Shown one piece after another: positions 9,179-17,858 of a stretch of 43,076 nucleotides of DNA. How positions within the stretch are numbered: the first letter of the stretch is position 1; each line of letters opens with the position of its first letter. The DNA comes from Cytophagales bacterium (GTDB lineage: Bacteria; Bacteroidota; Bacteroidia; Cytophagales; Cyclobacteriaceae): the NCBI GenBank assembly GCA_016124425.1, contig WGNT01000134.1, positions 1-43,076 on the forward strand, in the 5' to 3' direction. Made by a program: the position numbers and the translations under genes. The notes under the pieces were generated by a model. That model made no database searches and was not told where the DNA came from. It was given only the letters and a program-made list of their open reading frames with translations.

Positions 9179-11929
9179 TTACATATTCATGTTGTATCCG
9201 CCAAACCTCCTTAGATTGTAGGTAACGGTCAACATGAAAAACTGTCTAAGAACCTGCGTGCGGACATCTTCTACAAAAACATCGGTAACGTTTCTGTCTA
9301 TGCTGACATTCTGGTTCATCAGATCGAAAACGGTCAGCTTCACTTCGGCCTTTTTTGATGGAGGAATACGGTACCCCATTTCTAGATTCACGAGCAGGAT
9401 AGATCTATCAAAGTCCTCCCCAAGTCCTGAATAAACAAGGTGGTTGACATTGTTGCCCACAAAAAATCCCCCAGCAAAGTTCCAGAACAAATCCATCCGC
9501 GTATTGTGGGTGTAGAAATTGTTAGCCAGATCCTGCTGCAAGCTACTTTGCACCATCGTATAACTCCCCGTTGAAGACAGGTTAAAATCGATACGCTCAT
9601 TAATGTTGCTACTCAGGTTAATTCCTTGGGATATTCCGGTATTGCGGTTGAAGTTAAGCTCCCCGTTAATTATGCCGGGCCGATTGTTCATGCGCATACC
9701 GCTATTGATACTCAAGTTACTTTTCATAAACCTCAATGGAAATCCATAACTAACGTATGCCCTTAAGTAATAGTAATCGTCCAAGTTGACGGGGCGACTA
9801 AACTGTCCGCCTTGCGGAAGCAGCACTTCTCCCTGTATCAGCGAGTCTCTATTTGCTACGAACGTCTCATTTCCAATAAAATCCCGCCGCATATTCCCAT
9901 ACACAAATAGCATGATGGATTTGTTTGTTTCTGGGTTCATCCTTCGAAACCTCGCAAACATCCGATGGCTGTATTCCTGGGTTAGGTCTGGATTACCGTT
10001 GGAAAGCTGTAGCGGGTTCGAATTGCTAATTACGTCCTGAAGCTGTCGTATGGTAGGAGCGGTAGTACTGGTGTTATAGTCTATTCGCATGCTGCTCATT
10101 TCATTGAACTGGTAATTGAGGACTACCTGCGGCAAAATGTTCGTAAAGGTACGTTTGGTATTTTCAAACCCCGGAAAAATTCTGTCGCTGTCGATCTTTG
10201 CCGACTGAAGGTCTACGTTGGAATAGACCGACATTTTATCCGATCGGTAGCTATAGCCTATACCGGCGAACTGGGATTGGTATTTGTTTTCAAATTGATT
10301 GGAAAGGACACTATCCAAGCTGATAACCGCGGTCTCCTGCTCTCTTGATGTCACGTCCCGTTCCGTGTCAGAAAGGTTGTTTGATAGGGTATAATTCACC
10401 CTCAGATTGGATCGCTCACTTAGCGGTTCGAAAAAGCTTACGCGCGCCCGGTAATACATACTCGTGTACAAATTATCCCTGAACTGAATAAGGCTATCCG
10501 TCGTCGCAGTCCGGTAATTTTCGTTAACGGCCACCAAATCGGACCTGCTTTTGCTGTCATAGGTGCTTGTCCGCAAACTTGAGGAAAATACCCTCCCCTC
10601 TTTGGCAAATTTGTAACGATAATACACAGAGTTGCCGAAGTTCATCGACTCCCTCTTGTTTTCCGTAGAGTTCTCATTCCTGCTAATGGGATTCTGCAGG
10701 TCGAACAAATTTACCGCATCCCGAATATTGATGGAATTACTTTTGTCATATCCAAACTGGGGACGGAGAATTAGGGCATGCCGTTCGTTTATGTCGTAAT
10801 CAATTCTGAAATTCATACGGTGACTTTCCGTATTGGTTTGACTAAACCTCTTCTCATTGTAAATCTGTAGGCTGTCATTCGGCAAAATGTATTCTCTCGA
10901 CGAGACCGTGTTTAATACATTATCCCGTTTGTTAAAAAGGTAGCTGCCCGTAACTTTCAATTTCTCCTCTAGATACTCATCGGAAAAGTTCACCCCAACC
11001 GCATTTGTGGTCGTTATTCCCGGGAGGTTGCCTACCGACAGGTCAGATCCCCCACCCCTACGGCTATCGTCTCCTTCGATATTTCCCAACTCATCAGATC
11101 CGAAATTCTGCTGATTTATATTATTGCTAAGACCTAATATCGAAAGTCGCCTAGGTCCGTTAAACAGGTTCATATTTCCGCCGGCGAGGTAATTATTGTC
11201 CGTCCCATATCCACCATAGAACTTCCCAAACCTACCGGCCCTTTTGTCGGGCTTGGTGATAATATTGATTGTCTTTATCGTTTCGCCGTCGTCAAAACCG
11301 GTAAGCTGTGCTTCATCCCCTTTTCTGTCCAGGAATTCCACGCGTTCTATTACTTCAGCGGGAAGGTTCTTTAGCGCCGCGGCAGGGTTGTCCCCAAAGA
11401 AGGGACGGCCATCTACCAAGATTTCCTTTACTTCTTCACCCTGAACTTGAATGACGCCATTTTGAATAACCACACCCGGCATCTTTCTGACCAACTCGTC
11501 TGCATCTGCTTCGGGGCGGGTTTTGAACGCAGCAGCGTTAAAAGCTACGGTATCGCCGCGAACTTCTCCGCCAAGGGCATCCGCGGAAATCTCAAATGTC
11601 TCTAATTCCTGTCCGTCAGTTTCGATTTCAAAAATGCCCAAATCGTTTGTTGCTGGTGCCTTGACGTTTTTTAAGAATGGCTTATATCCGATAAAAGAGA
11701 TTTCTACGAGAAACTCGGCCTGCTTAGGTTTTTTGATGCTGAAGGTCCCGTCGAAATCCGTAAACGAAGAACTAAGCGTCTCTCCCTCGGCCGTCTTTAA
11801 AAATACATACGATCCGAAAAGCGGTTCCTGACTCTGTTTATCAATGACTTTTCCTTTGAAAACTTCTTGGGCGTAGAGTGATGTTGAAAAAACAAAAGCC
11901 AAAATAATGGGAAATACAAGCTTAAACAT
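9179..11929 (-). CDS. TonB-dependent-receptor-like outer-membrane beta-barrel protein
   Basis: A 916-residue outer-membrane protein. It has a signal peptide (MFKLVFPIILAFVFSTSLYAQ), a carboxypeptidase-regulatory-like beta-sandwich (about 22-105, starting EVFKGKVIDKQSQEPLFGSY), a plug-like segment (about 120-235, with DADELVRKMPGVVIQNGVIQ and VKEILVDGRPFFGDNPAAA) and a long barrel ending in aromatic/Met residues. This order fits the Bacteroidota outer_membrane_beta-barrel family related to TonB receptors rather than SusC, and no SusD partner is beside it. It is a single gene, convergent with purL. Substrate cannot be inferred; it might take up a siderophore, peptide or other ligand, or serve a structural role. 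Confidence 0.88.
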   Translation of the reverse strand: MFKLVFPIILAFVFSTSLYAQEVFKGKVIDKQSQEPLFGSYVFLKTAEGETLSSSFTDFDGTFSIKKPKQAEFLVEISFIGYKPFLKNVKAPATNDLGIFEIETDGQELETFEISADALGGEVRGDTVAFNAAAFKTRPEADADELVRKMPGVVIQNGVIQVQGEEVKEILVDGRPFFGDNPAAALKNLPAEVIERVEFLDRKGDEAQLTGFDDGETIKTINIITKPDKRAGRFGKFYGGYGTDNNYLAGGNMNLFNGPRRLSILGLSNNINQQNFGSDELGNIEGDDSRRGGGSDLSVGNLPGITTTNAVGVNFSDEYLEEKLKVTGSYLFNKRDNVLNTVSSREYILPNDSLQIYNEKRFSQTNTESHRMNFRIDYDINERHALILRPQFGYDKSNSINIRDAVNLFDLQNPISRNENSTENKRESMNFGNSVYYRYKFAKEGRVFSSSLRTSTYDSKSRSDLVAVNENYRTATTDSLIQFRDNLYTSMYYRARVSFFEPLSERSNLRVNYTLSNNLSDTERDVTSREQETAVISLDSVLSNQFENKYQSQFAGIGYSYRSDKMSVYSNVDLQSAKIDSDRIFPGFENTKRTFTNILPQVVLNYQFNEMSSMRIDYNTSTTAPTIRQLQDVISNSNPLQLSNGNPDLTQEYSHRMFARFRRMNPETNKSIMLFVYGNMRRDFIGNETFVANRDSLIQGEVLLPQGGQFSRPVNLDDYYYLRAYVSYGFPLRFMKSNLSINSGMRMNNRPGIINGELNFNRNTGISQGINLSSNINERIDFNLSSTGSYTMVQSSLQQDLANNFYTHNTRMDLFWNFAGGFFVGNNVNHLVYSGLGEDFDRSILLVNLEMGYRIPPSKKAEVKLTVFDLMNQNVSIDRNVTDVFVEDVRTQVLRQFFMLTVTYNLRRFGGYNMNM

Positions 11930-12210
11930 GCAATGTTAATTAGGTAATAAATCTTACTTTGATGGCAAGTTGCAACCGGGTACGTTTGAGACCTAACTTT
12001 ATTATGTCAGAGAAAGAATCAGGTGTTATATGGTCATATAGTTGGTTCACCTTTAAGGTGAACGAAGCATTGTGAAAACACGGGCAATGCATGGCGTTTT
12101 CTGTAAAAAAATAAAGGACTGACTGTGACGGAATTGACTACATGCAGCGCAGAAGAATCATTCAGCCATGTTGAGTGAATAAAAAAACAACAGAAATGAT
12201 GGCATTAGGA
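11930..12210. other. Intergenic region between receptor gene and tRNA-Gln
   Basis: No coding sequence seen. The region holds two neighbouring palindromes (12027-12040 and 12045-12063, listed separately) and the upstream control region of the leftward receptor gene. I could not identify a good -7 element for that gene. Confidence 0.55.
12045..12063. promoter_or_regulatory. Perfect 19-bp odd palindrome, possible operator
   Basis: GTTCACCTTTAAGGTGAAC has two 9-bp arms around a central T. Four bases away lies TATATG-GT-CATATA (12027-12040). Neither is followed by a T-tract, so they look more like protein-binding sites than terminators. They sit about 100-135 bp upstream of the receptor gene start, in the right place to control it; a role is inference only. 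Confidence 0.35.
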
Positions 12211-12242
12211 TTTGCATTAAAAAAAAAGGCACCCTACATTTG
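12211..12242 (+). promoter_or_regulatory. Promoter of tRNA-Gln
   Basis: TTTG at 12211-12214 and TACATTTG at 12235-12242 match the Bacteroidota -33 (TTTG) and -7 (TAnnTTTG) elements, with a 20-bp spacer. Transcription would start around 12248, about 20 bp upstream of the mature tRNA. Confidence 0.78.
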
Positions 12243-12270
12243 TGACACCTTAGCAAAAGGGGGGTCAAAT

Positions 12271-12343
12271 TGACCGATGGTGTAACTGGCAACACGTCTG
12301 ATTTTGGTTCAGAAGAGTCCAGGTTCGAGCCCTGGTCGGTCAA
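12271..12343 (+). tRNA. tRNA-Gln (anticodon TTG)
   Basis: A full cloverleaf can be drawn. The 7-bp acceptor stem is TGACCGA (12271-12277) with TCGGTCA (12336-12342), including the U1-A72 pair usual in tRNA-Gln. The anticodon stem TCTGA/TCAGA closes a 7-nt loop TTTTGGT with anticodon TTG, and the T arm contains GGTTCGAGCC. Position 73 is A, and the CCA end is not encoded. It has its own promoter and a terminator directly after it. Confidence 0.96.
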
Positions 12344-12345
12344 CA

Positions 12346-12376
12346 AAAAAGCGGCAAAAATGCCGCTTTTTTGTTT
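12346..12376 (+). terminator. Rho-independent terminator after tRNA-Gln
   Basis: GCGGCA (12351-12356), loop AAAA and TGCCGC (12361-12366), extended by A/T pairs, followed by TTTTTTGTTTT. It begins three bases after the tRNA, so it ends a single-tRNA transcript. Confidence 0.9.
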
Positions 12377-13006
12377 TCTTAAATGTCGTCAACACATGTG
12401 CATTTCATATTGCTCGAAAGGCGCATAGGTGATTGTATTGCCTGTGTCTTTTAGTACCTCCTTCTTCTATCCGTCCGGGGCTTCGCGTTCCAGGAGGGGC
12501 GGAGCGTAGAACTGTCAACTAACATTTCGCTTATGGTGTCCTCGGTCCAATTTAAAGTACTTCGGCCTAGGGTTTCAGCTATCCGAAAGTTTGACGAAAA
12601 TTTCGGAATATCGCAATGGGTCAGCCGGGCATATTGGGTACTCCTCTTCTATTTCTTCCAAAACTAAGCCATTCTCAAAAGAACAGGACATACGACCTTT
12701 TTGGTTTACTGTGTCTACTTGGTTAGAAGCCGTTTGGTGGGCTGAGAACACTCCTAGATGATATTCGACATTTCATCCCCAAAAGGAGCACTGTTGGGAC
12801 GGAAGAAATCGGAAACTCTCCTGTCAAAATTCATGCTAACTTCCTTGAGCATCAGGGGAAGGTTACAGACCGATTTAACCTTCTGTGATAGCTTGGGAGC
12901 ATTGCGAATAGTGCTCACTGTCTCAGTAAATCTAACGTCCCTGCAAGGAAAGTTGCCAATCGGCCTAGGATACACGTGGCGTACAGGAACCCAAACCGAG
13001 GTATTG
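12377..13006. other. Gene-poor stretch of about 630 bp
   Basis: No intact gene is visible here. The left part (12377-12560) shows nothing recognisable. The right part (12580-13000, reverse strand) carries traces of a frame-disrupted protein, listed as a possible pseudogene. It separates tRNA-Gln from the leftward GH43 gene, which is a usual place for decayed acquired DNA. Confidence 0.5.
12583..13000 (-). pseudogene. Possible decayed coding sequence, function not recognised
   Basis: Two adjoining reverse-strand frames read as protein-like sequence. One runs from about 13000 to 12754 and includes 'KSVCNLPLMLKEVSMNFDRR' and 'FFRPNSAPFGDEMSN'. It hits a stop at about 12754, just where a second frame opens ('EYHLGVFSAHQTASNQVDT', then 'ENGLVLEEIEEEYPICPADP') and ends at about 12583. 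A single indel near 12765 would join them. There is no clear start codon context or promoter, and I recognise no family. This may be a frameshifted remnant or chance open frames; confidence is low. Confidence 0.25.
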
Positions 13007-14107
13007 TTACTCGGTCACCATGGGATCTACAGGCACTATTGTGCCATCCGGTAGGTGGTTTAGCGGCGCCACTTTGATATTCCTTAGGTGGGTCTTTCCT
13101 GATAGCTGGGTGTCATGGTAAAACACATACCATTGATCTTCAAATTGTACCACAGAGTGATGGTTTGTCCAACCTTGAACAGGATTTAAGAGTACTCCCC
13201 GATACGTAAAGGGGCCATATGGACTGTCTCCGGTAGCATAGGCGATGTTATGGGTATCTCCCGTTGAATAGGAGAAATAGTACGTTCCATTGTGTTTGTG
13301 CAGCCAAGCGGCTTCGAAAAACCTCCTTTCATTGTCTCCTGCCGTAATGGCCTTTCCTTCCCCGTCCAGTAGTAGCACATCCTTTGGCGTTTCTCCGAAT
13401 TCCAACATGTCCTCACTTAATTTTGCTACTTTCGGGGCGATCGCAGGCTCATTTGCTGCCGGTTCACCAGAAGAAGGGCTATCCCCGGAGGATAGGTATT
13501 CCCCAGTCTGCCACTTCTGAAGTTGTCCTCCCCAAATCCCTCCCCAGTACATGTAGTGCTGCCCATCATCATCTTTGAATACGGCAGGATCTATGCTGAA
13601 ACTTCCAGCTATTGGTTCGGGCATCGGCACAAAAGGCCCAACGGGATTCTTGCCAACTGCCACGCCAAGTCGGAAAATACCCTCTTTATCCTTCGCAGGA
13701 AAATAGAGGTAATAGGCTCCGTCTTTTTCCGCCGCGTCCGGGGCCCACATCTGTCTATCAGCCCAAGAGACATCCGCGATATCAAGTACCTTGCCGTGGT
13801 GATTTACTTCTCCGGCGGGTGAGTCCATGGAAAAGACATGATAATCCGCCATGTTGAAATGCGACCCCAAATCATCTTCCGCTACGTCGGATTCCACATC
13901 ATGGGACGGGTAGATGTATATTTTGCCCTGGAATACATGTGCGGATGGATCCGCTGTAAACATGTCAGTGACTAAAGGTTGGTTTCGAAATTTAGGCGCT
14001 ACGGAGTCCTGCAGTTCTTGCGGATGGTCGGTAGCCGCGTTCTCCTTTGGCGAACAGTTTATCAAAAATCCGGCAATTAAAATTGGGAAAATGTGCTTGT
14101 AGCTCAT
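13007..14107 (-). CDS. Glycoside hydrolase family 43 lipoprotein (arabinosidase/xylosidase type)
   Basis: A five-bladed beta-propeller glycosidase, probably removing arabinose or xylose from plant arabinoxylan or arabinan. I start it at the ATG at 14107, giving 366 residues with a lipoprotein signal (MSYKHIFPILIAGFLINC, Cys18); the longer frame to 14143 only adds a charged stretch ahead of the signal. The three GH43 catalytic acids are visible: base Asp53 (TADPSAHVF), pKa-modulating Asp173 (FSIDPAVFKDDDG) and acid Glu265 (FFEAAWLHK). A Ser/Glu/Pro-rich loop at about 205-222 looks like an insertion. It lies downstream of, and in the same direction as, the GH10 xylanase, but a terminator lies between. 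Exact substrate is not certain from sequence. Confidence 0.92.
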   Translation of the reverse strand: MSYKHIFPILIAGFLINCSPKENAATDHPQELQDSVAPKFRNQPLVTDMFTADPSAHVFQGKIYIYPSHDVESDVAEDDLGSHFNMADYHVFSMDSPAGEVNHHGKVLDIADVSWADRQMWAPDAAEKDGAYYLYFPAKDKEGIFRLGVAVGKNPVGPFVPMPEPIAGSFSIDPAVFKDDDGQHYMYWGGIWGGQLQKWQTGEYLSSGDSPSSGEPAANEPAIAPKVAKLSEDMLEFGETPKDVLLLDGEGKAITAGDNERRFFEAAWLHKHNGTYYFSYSTGDTHNIAYATGDSPYGPFTYRGVLLNPVQGWTNHHSVVQFEDQWYVFYHDTQLSGKTHLRNIKVAPLNHLPDGTIVPVDPMVTE

Positions 14108-14138
14108 AGAGAAGTCTGCGTTTCGTCTGCATAAGAAA

Positions 14139-14188
14139 AACAAAAAATCTGAAGGTTATGGGGAATCCTCCTTTCTACCTTCAGATTT
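14139..14188 (-). terminator. Rho-independent terminator after the GH10 gene (leftward)
   Basis: A perfect 12-bp inverted repeat (AAATCTGAAGGT at 14145-14156 and ACCTTCAGATTT at 14177-14188) with a 20-nt loop. Read leftward it is followed by TTTTGTTTTTC, so it should end or attenuate transcripts from the xylanase gene before GH43. Confidence 0.75.
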
Positions 14189-14267
14189 GACATTTCCGGA
14201 TGGCAACATCCGGGGTAAGCGCATTGATTTATAGGTTTGATAAATAACTCTCTTTTAGAAGGGACCA

Positions 14268-15413
14268 CTACTGGAATTCACCTGCAGCTCCTTTTATCCG
14301 GTCATAAATGAACTCCTTTAGCTTATAATCTTGGTCGAACAAAAGGGGGTAGGCAGTTCTTCCCCGTATCGGCCAATTATTGAGCCAGCTGTCTTGATCC
14401 CTTACGCCCCATAAGGTCACCCGGCTGATTTTGTCCTGATGTCGTCCAAACAGTCGAAAAAGCGCCGCATACCTGTCGGCTAGCTTCTCATTGATTTCGG
14501 CAGGCAACCCTTCTGTATACGGGTCGTTGGCCCGGTCATAGCCAAACCGATCATTAACTTCTGCTCCTTGCCGCGGGGTGGGCTTTGGTAGCACGTCAAT
14601 ATCTAGTTCAGTTATCATGACCTTGAAGCCTGCCTGATTGATTTTATTGATAGAAAGCTCAATCTCTTGTATTGTAGGGCTTGTCAACCCGTAGTGTCCC
14701 TGCATCCCAATGCCGTCGATTTGAACACCCTCAGCGCGCAACTTTTTTGCAAACGCAACCACCGCATCAATTTTAGAAGGTTTCCACAGATTATAGTCGT
14801 TGTAATACAGCTCTGCCGATGGATCTACCATGTGGGCCTTAAGGAAAGCATGTTTGATAAAGTCGGCCCCAGCTATTGAAAACCACCGGGAATTTCTAAA
14901 TTCTCCTTCATCTGTAAACGCCTCATTTACAACATCCCAACCATGTATTCGCCCCTTGTACCTACCCATCACCTGTTCGATATGCGCTTCCATCCGAGCA
15001 AGTAGCGCTTCTTTTGGAAGAAGCGATCCGTCGGGTTCCTGAAATACCCATTCGGGAGTCTGATTGTGCCACACGAGCGTATGGCCTACAACAAAATGCC
15101 CGAGTTTTTCGCCCAAAGCAACATAGTCATCCGCATCACGGAAATGGAATTCCCCTAAACGTGGATGCACGGATTCCCATTTTAGTAGGTTTTCAGGACT
15201 GATACTGTTAAAATGCCGACCCAGTACCGAAAGAAGCTCAGGATCTGCGCTTCTTACTTTACCGGTACCCAATGCGACACCTATATAAACATTCCCGTTA
15301 AAGATTGCCTTCAGCCCCGGTTCTTGTGGCATTGCCGAGATCAAAACCACCAATAAGGGTACATATGCCCACCTTCTCAGTTTATTTGTGTCGTTTTTTG
15401 ATGCGTTAGGCAT
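14268..15413 (-). CDS. Endo-1,4-beta-xylanase, glycoside hydrolase family 10
   Basis: Retaining TIM-barrel xylanase that cuts the xylan backbone. The 381-residue protein has an N-terminal membrane/signal segment (about 14-28, RRWAYVPLLVVLISAMP) and then a complete GH10 domain: 'NSISPENLLKWESVHP', 'GHTLVWHNQTPEW', acid/base Glu164 in GWDVVNEAF, and nucleophile Glu269 in MITELDID. The end 'GRTAYPLLFDQDYKLKEFIYD' is the usual GH10 C-terminus. There is no carbohydrate-binding module. A typical promoter element lies 33 bp upstream, and a terminator hairpin separates it from the GH43 gene. No SusC/SusD pair is adjacent, so this is not a classical polysaccharide utilisation locus within the window. 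Confidence 0.96.
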   Translation of the reverse strand: MPNASKNDTNKLRRWAYVPLLVVLISAMPQEPGLKAIFNGNVYIGVALGTGKVRSADPELLSVLGRHFNSISPENLLKWESVHPRLGEFHFRDADDYVALGEKLGHFVVGHTLVWHNQTPEWVFQEPDGSLLPKEALLARMEAHIEQVMGRYKGRIHGWDVVNEAFTDEGEFRNSRWFSIAGADFIKHAFLKAHMVDPSAELYYNDYNLWKPSKIDAVVAFAKKLRAEGVQIDGIGMQGHYGLTSPTIQEIELSINKINQAGFKVMITELDIDVLPKPTPRQGAEVNDRFGYDRANDPYTEGLPAEINEKLADRYAALFRLFGRHQDKISRVTLWGVRDQDSWLNNWPIRGRTAYPLLFDQDYKLKEFIYDRIKGAAGEFQ

Positions 15414-15932
15414 TGGAAAATTAGAATTTGGGTTTAGTCACCTAACAAATGTACCCAAAAAATGCGCGAACGAAAATCACACCCGAGCAGGTAACATACT
15501 AATAAATAGGTTTTTAGCATCCCTTATGTGTTTAAATGAAACAAAATTGATCAGTCAGCCATTGCTGAGGATCAATCCGCATCGCATTGAATCGCAGCCT
15601 AAGTTGATTGCCTTCCTTTTTAAACGGCTAGCATATTGTTAAAAAAAACAGTAAAAACTGCTCTTCCGTTTAATAAATCGGCTATTTCACTAAAAGTTTT
15701 TCATTTGTTTATGGATGATAGGATCAAGCCGGCTGAAGATTAACGTATTATCCCGAATACCCGGAAAGCATCGCCAACCTGCAAGATCAGTCAGCTAACT
15801 GAATATTAATTGCGCTTACCTAAAAATATTGATTATCAGTGTATTAAAATTTGTAAACGAAAATTTTTACCCTGATTAATCGGCCGATGTTTTTCTTTGT
15901 ATATTTAAAAGTACATTTCGAAAACAGACACC
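15414..15932. other. Intergenic region between divergent GH10 and receptor genes
   Basis: A 519-bp non-coding stretch between divergent genes. It contains the xylanase -7 element near its left end. I saw no reading frame of interest, no strong palindrome and no clear -7 element for the rightward receptor gene; the sequence close to that gene is very AT-rich (TTTG/TATA-like runs at 15897-15912). Confidence 0.55.
15446..15453 (-). promoter_or_regulatory. Candidate -7 element for the GH10 xylanase gene
   Basis: Read leftward this is TACATTTG, an exact TAnnTTTG match, ending 33 bp before the xylanase ATG. The -33 region at the right distance is TTCG-like rather than TTTG, so it may be a weak or activator-dependent promoter. 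Confidence 0.55.
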
Positions 15933-17858
15933 TTGAAACTCTTGTCCAAAAAACATGTGATTTACAGTTTTTTTCTGTATCTCGTGATCAGCATAATAGC
16001 CCCGTCTGTTTCGGCAACACAGAGATCCGCCCCTACAGTAATTGAATTGACTGATGCTGATGAGCACCTGCCCGTCATTCGCTATTTGGACTTCTATATT
16101 GACACGAGTTCCTCGATGACTGTAGTGGATGTTTCCGCACCGGGATTCTCCTCGAATTTTCGCCGCATCACCGACGATCGCATCACTCCGGATGCATTAG
16201 ATGACGAGATATGGCTGAGACTGATGGTTAAAAACAGGCAAACCGCTTCAGACCATTCCTGGTATTTTGAATGCTGGGGGTTTGATGTGGATGAAATCAC
16301 TTTTTATTTTCCGGATAGGCATGGAAACTATATACCCACGAAAGTCGGGTATGACCTTGAATTTTCTGAGCGGAAAATCAACCATAAAAACTTCAATTTC
16401 TATCTCGATCTTGGTCCTGGGGAGGAGAAGGCGTATTATATAAAGGTAAAAAGAAGTTATCCGCTAGGATTCAGTATTCACCTGCGTACCAACGAAAGCT
16501 TTATTTCCCATTCGCTGAATGAATATTTCTTGTTGGGGATCTATTATGGGGTATTGATGCTGATTCTTTGTTTCAACTTATATTTGTTTGTGAAGCTAAG
16601 GAACCTGCTCTATTTTTATTTTTCCTTATTGCTTGTTTCCTGCATCTGGTTTTCTCTGGGCAGAGACGGATTAGGATTTCAGTACCTTTGGTCCTCATTT
16701 CCGCGGATAAACGACTTCACAAACCATCGGGTTACGGAATTGGTGATGGTACTCTCGACGCTGCTTTTTTCCAATCACTTTGTCCAGAAATACGTCAAGG
16801 ACAGCCTGTTGACAAAAGTCACGATAGGCGCTGCCATTTTGAAAACACTTCTATTCTTAAATCAGACCTACGGATACACCATCCCGCAATTGCCCGTACT
16901 TATCGGGGCTATTTTGGTCTTGTTTGTCCCTTTTTTGATGGGGCTGATACGTTTGTTAAGGGTAAAGGTATTTTCATGGTCCTATACCTTCGCGTATGCT
17001 TGTCTGTTTTTAGTAATTGCACATTCCTACACTAAAGACTTCGTTTTGTTTACCGACCCGGTACTCAACTGGTATTTTGTACATCCGGTTATTTTTTTAG
17101 AAGTTGTGTTGTTCTCCTTGTCGATTTTCAGACAGCTCAAATTTCTTCAGGATAAATACAAAGAAGCCCATGAGGAAAAAACGTTGGTTCTTGAGGAAAA
17201 AAACCGGCTAATTGAGGACATGAATGTACAGCTGCAACGAAAAGTAAAAGAACGGACCAAGGAAATCGAATTAATGGCGTCGGATTTGGCCGAAAAGAAC
17301 GTCGCGCTCCAAACTACCAACCTCACGCTCCAAGAACTAAACGTCCAAGTGACCACAATCAATAATTATCTGAAGGAAAATAACGAACAATTGCGGATCA
17401 ACGTGGAACAGGTAACCAAAAACCTGGCCTTGATGAAGGGGCTTGATTTCGACGGTTTTAAGAAGGTATTTCCCGATACAAATGCCTGTTTGGAATTTCT
17501 TTCAGAGTTGAAGTGGAAAGGGTGTTTTCGGTGTAAAAAATGCGCCTACAACAAGTACGCGGAAGGAACCAAATATAGCAGACGTTGTAAAAATTGCAAT
17601 TACCTGGAGTCTCCTACCGTAGACACCTTATTCCATAAGTTGAAATTTCCCATCGAAAAGGCCTTTTACATACTTTACCTATCCAATCGCAAAGACATTG
17701 ATCTTACATTGAATGAACTCTCCGAGATATTGGAGCTTCGTAGAGAAACTTGCTGGGCTTTCAAGCAAAAAATCACCTATGCCATGGAAACCGTAGGGCA
17801 TAACATGGAACTTAATGGCTGGGAGACACTGGCACTGGTACACTTGGATGGTGGCTGA
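15933..17858 (+). CDS. 7TMR-DISM membrane receptor with an IS1595-transposase-like zinc ribbon and HTH at its cytoplasmic end
   Basis: Domains in order over 641 residues: signal peptide (about 8-28); a 7TMR-DISMED2-type periplasmic sensing domain (about 40-190); seven membrane helices of the 7TMR-DISM type (about 197-400); a long coiled coil (about 405-500); a zinc ribbon (Cys534-Cys537 and Cys552-Cys555, plus Cys531); and a helix-turn-helix-like stretch (about 590-620, LTLNELSEILELRRETCWAF). The last two parts match the order seen at the N-terminus of IS1595/ISXO2-type transposases, including the linking segment 'TLFHKLKFPIEKAFYILYLS'. The DDE catalytic domain is absent. Usual 7TMR-DISM outputs are kinases, cyclases or phosphatases, so a DNA-binding output is unusual. 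The start is TTG at 15933; a GTG at 15957 is the alternative. Function is inferred as a membrane-tethered regulator; ligand unknown. Confidence 0.85.
   Translation: MKLLSKKHVIYSFFLYLVISIIAPSVSATQRSAPTVIELTDADEHLPVIRYLDFYIDTSSSMTVVDVSAPGFSSNFRRITDDRITPDALDDEIWLRLMVKNRQTASDHSWYFECWGFDVDEITFYFPDRHGNYIPTKVGYDLEFSERKINHKNFNFYLDLGPGEEKAYYIKVKRSYPLGFSIHLRTNESFISHSLNEYFLLGIYYGVLMLILCFNLYLFVKLRNLLYFYFSLLLVSCIWFSLGRDGLGFQYLWSSFPRINDFTNHRVTELVMVLSTLLFSNHFVQKYVKDSLLTKVTIGAAILKTLLFLNQTYGYTIPQLPVLIGAILVLFVPFLMGLIRLLRVKVFSWSYTFAYACLFLVIAHSYTKDFVLFTDPVLNWYFVHPVIFLEVVLFSLSIFRQLKFLQDKYKEAHEEKTLVLEEKNRLIEDMNVQLQRKVKERTKEIELMASDLAEKNVALQTTNLTLQELNVQVTTINNYLKENNEQLRINVEQVTKNLALMKGLDFDGFKKVFPDTNACLEFLSELKWKGCFRCKKCAYNKYAEGTKYSRRCKNCNYLESPTVDTLFHKLKFPIEKAFYILYLSNRKDIDLTLNELSEILELRRETCWAFKQKITYAMETVGHNMELNGWETLALVHLDGG

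Noticed and set aside
12158..12346. Leftward open frame of 62 codons over the tRNA-Gln gene
   Set aside because: It is the antisense of the tRNA and its promoter; no protein signal.
12755..13054. Rightward open frame of 98 codons between tRNA-Gln and GH43
   Set aside because: It runs over the 3' end of GH43 and has no recognisable motif.
15933..17858. Intact IS1595-type insertion sequence
   Set aside because: No DDE catalytic domain, no terminal inverted repeats or target duplication seen; only the DNA-binding part is present, within a receptor.
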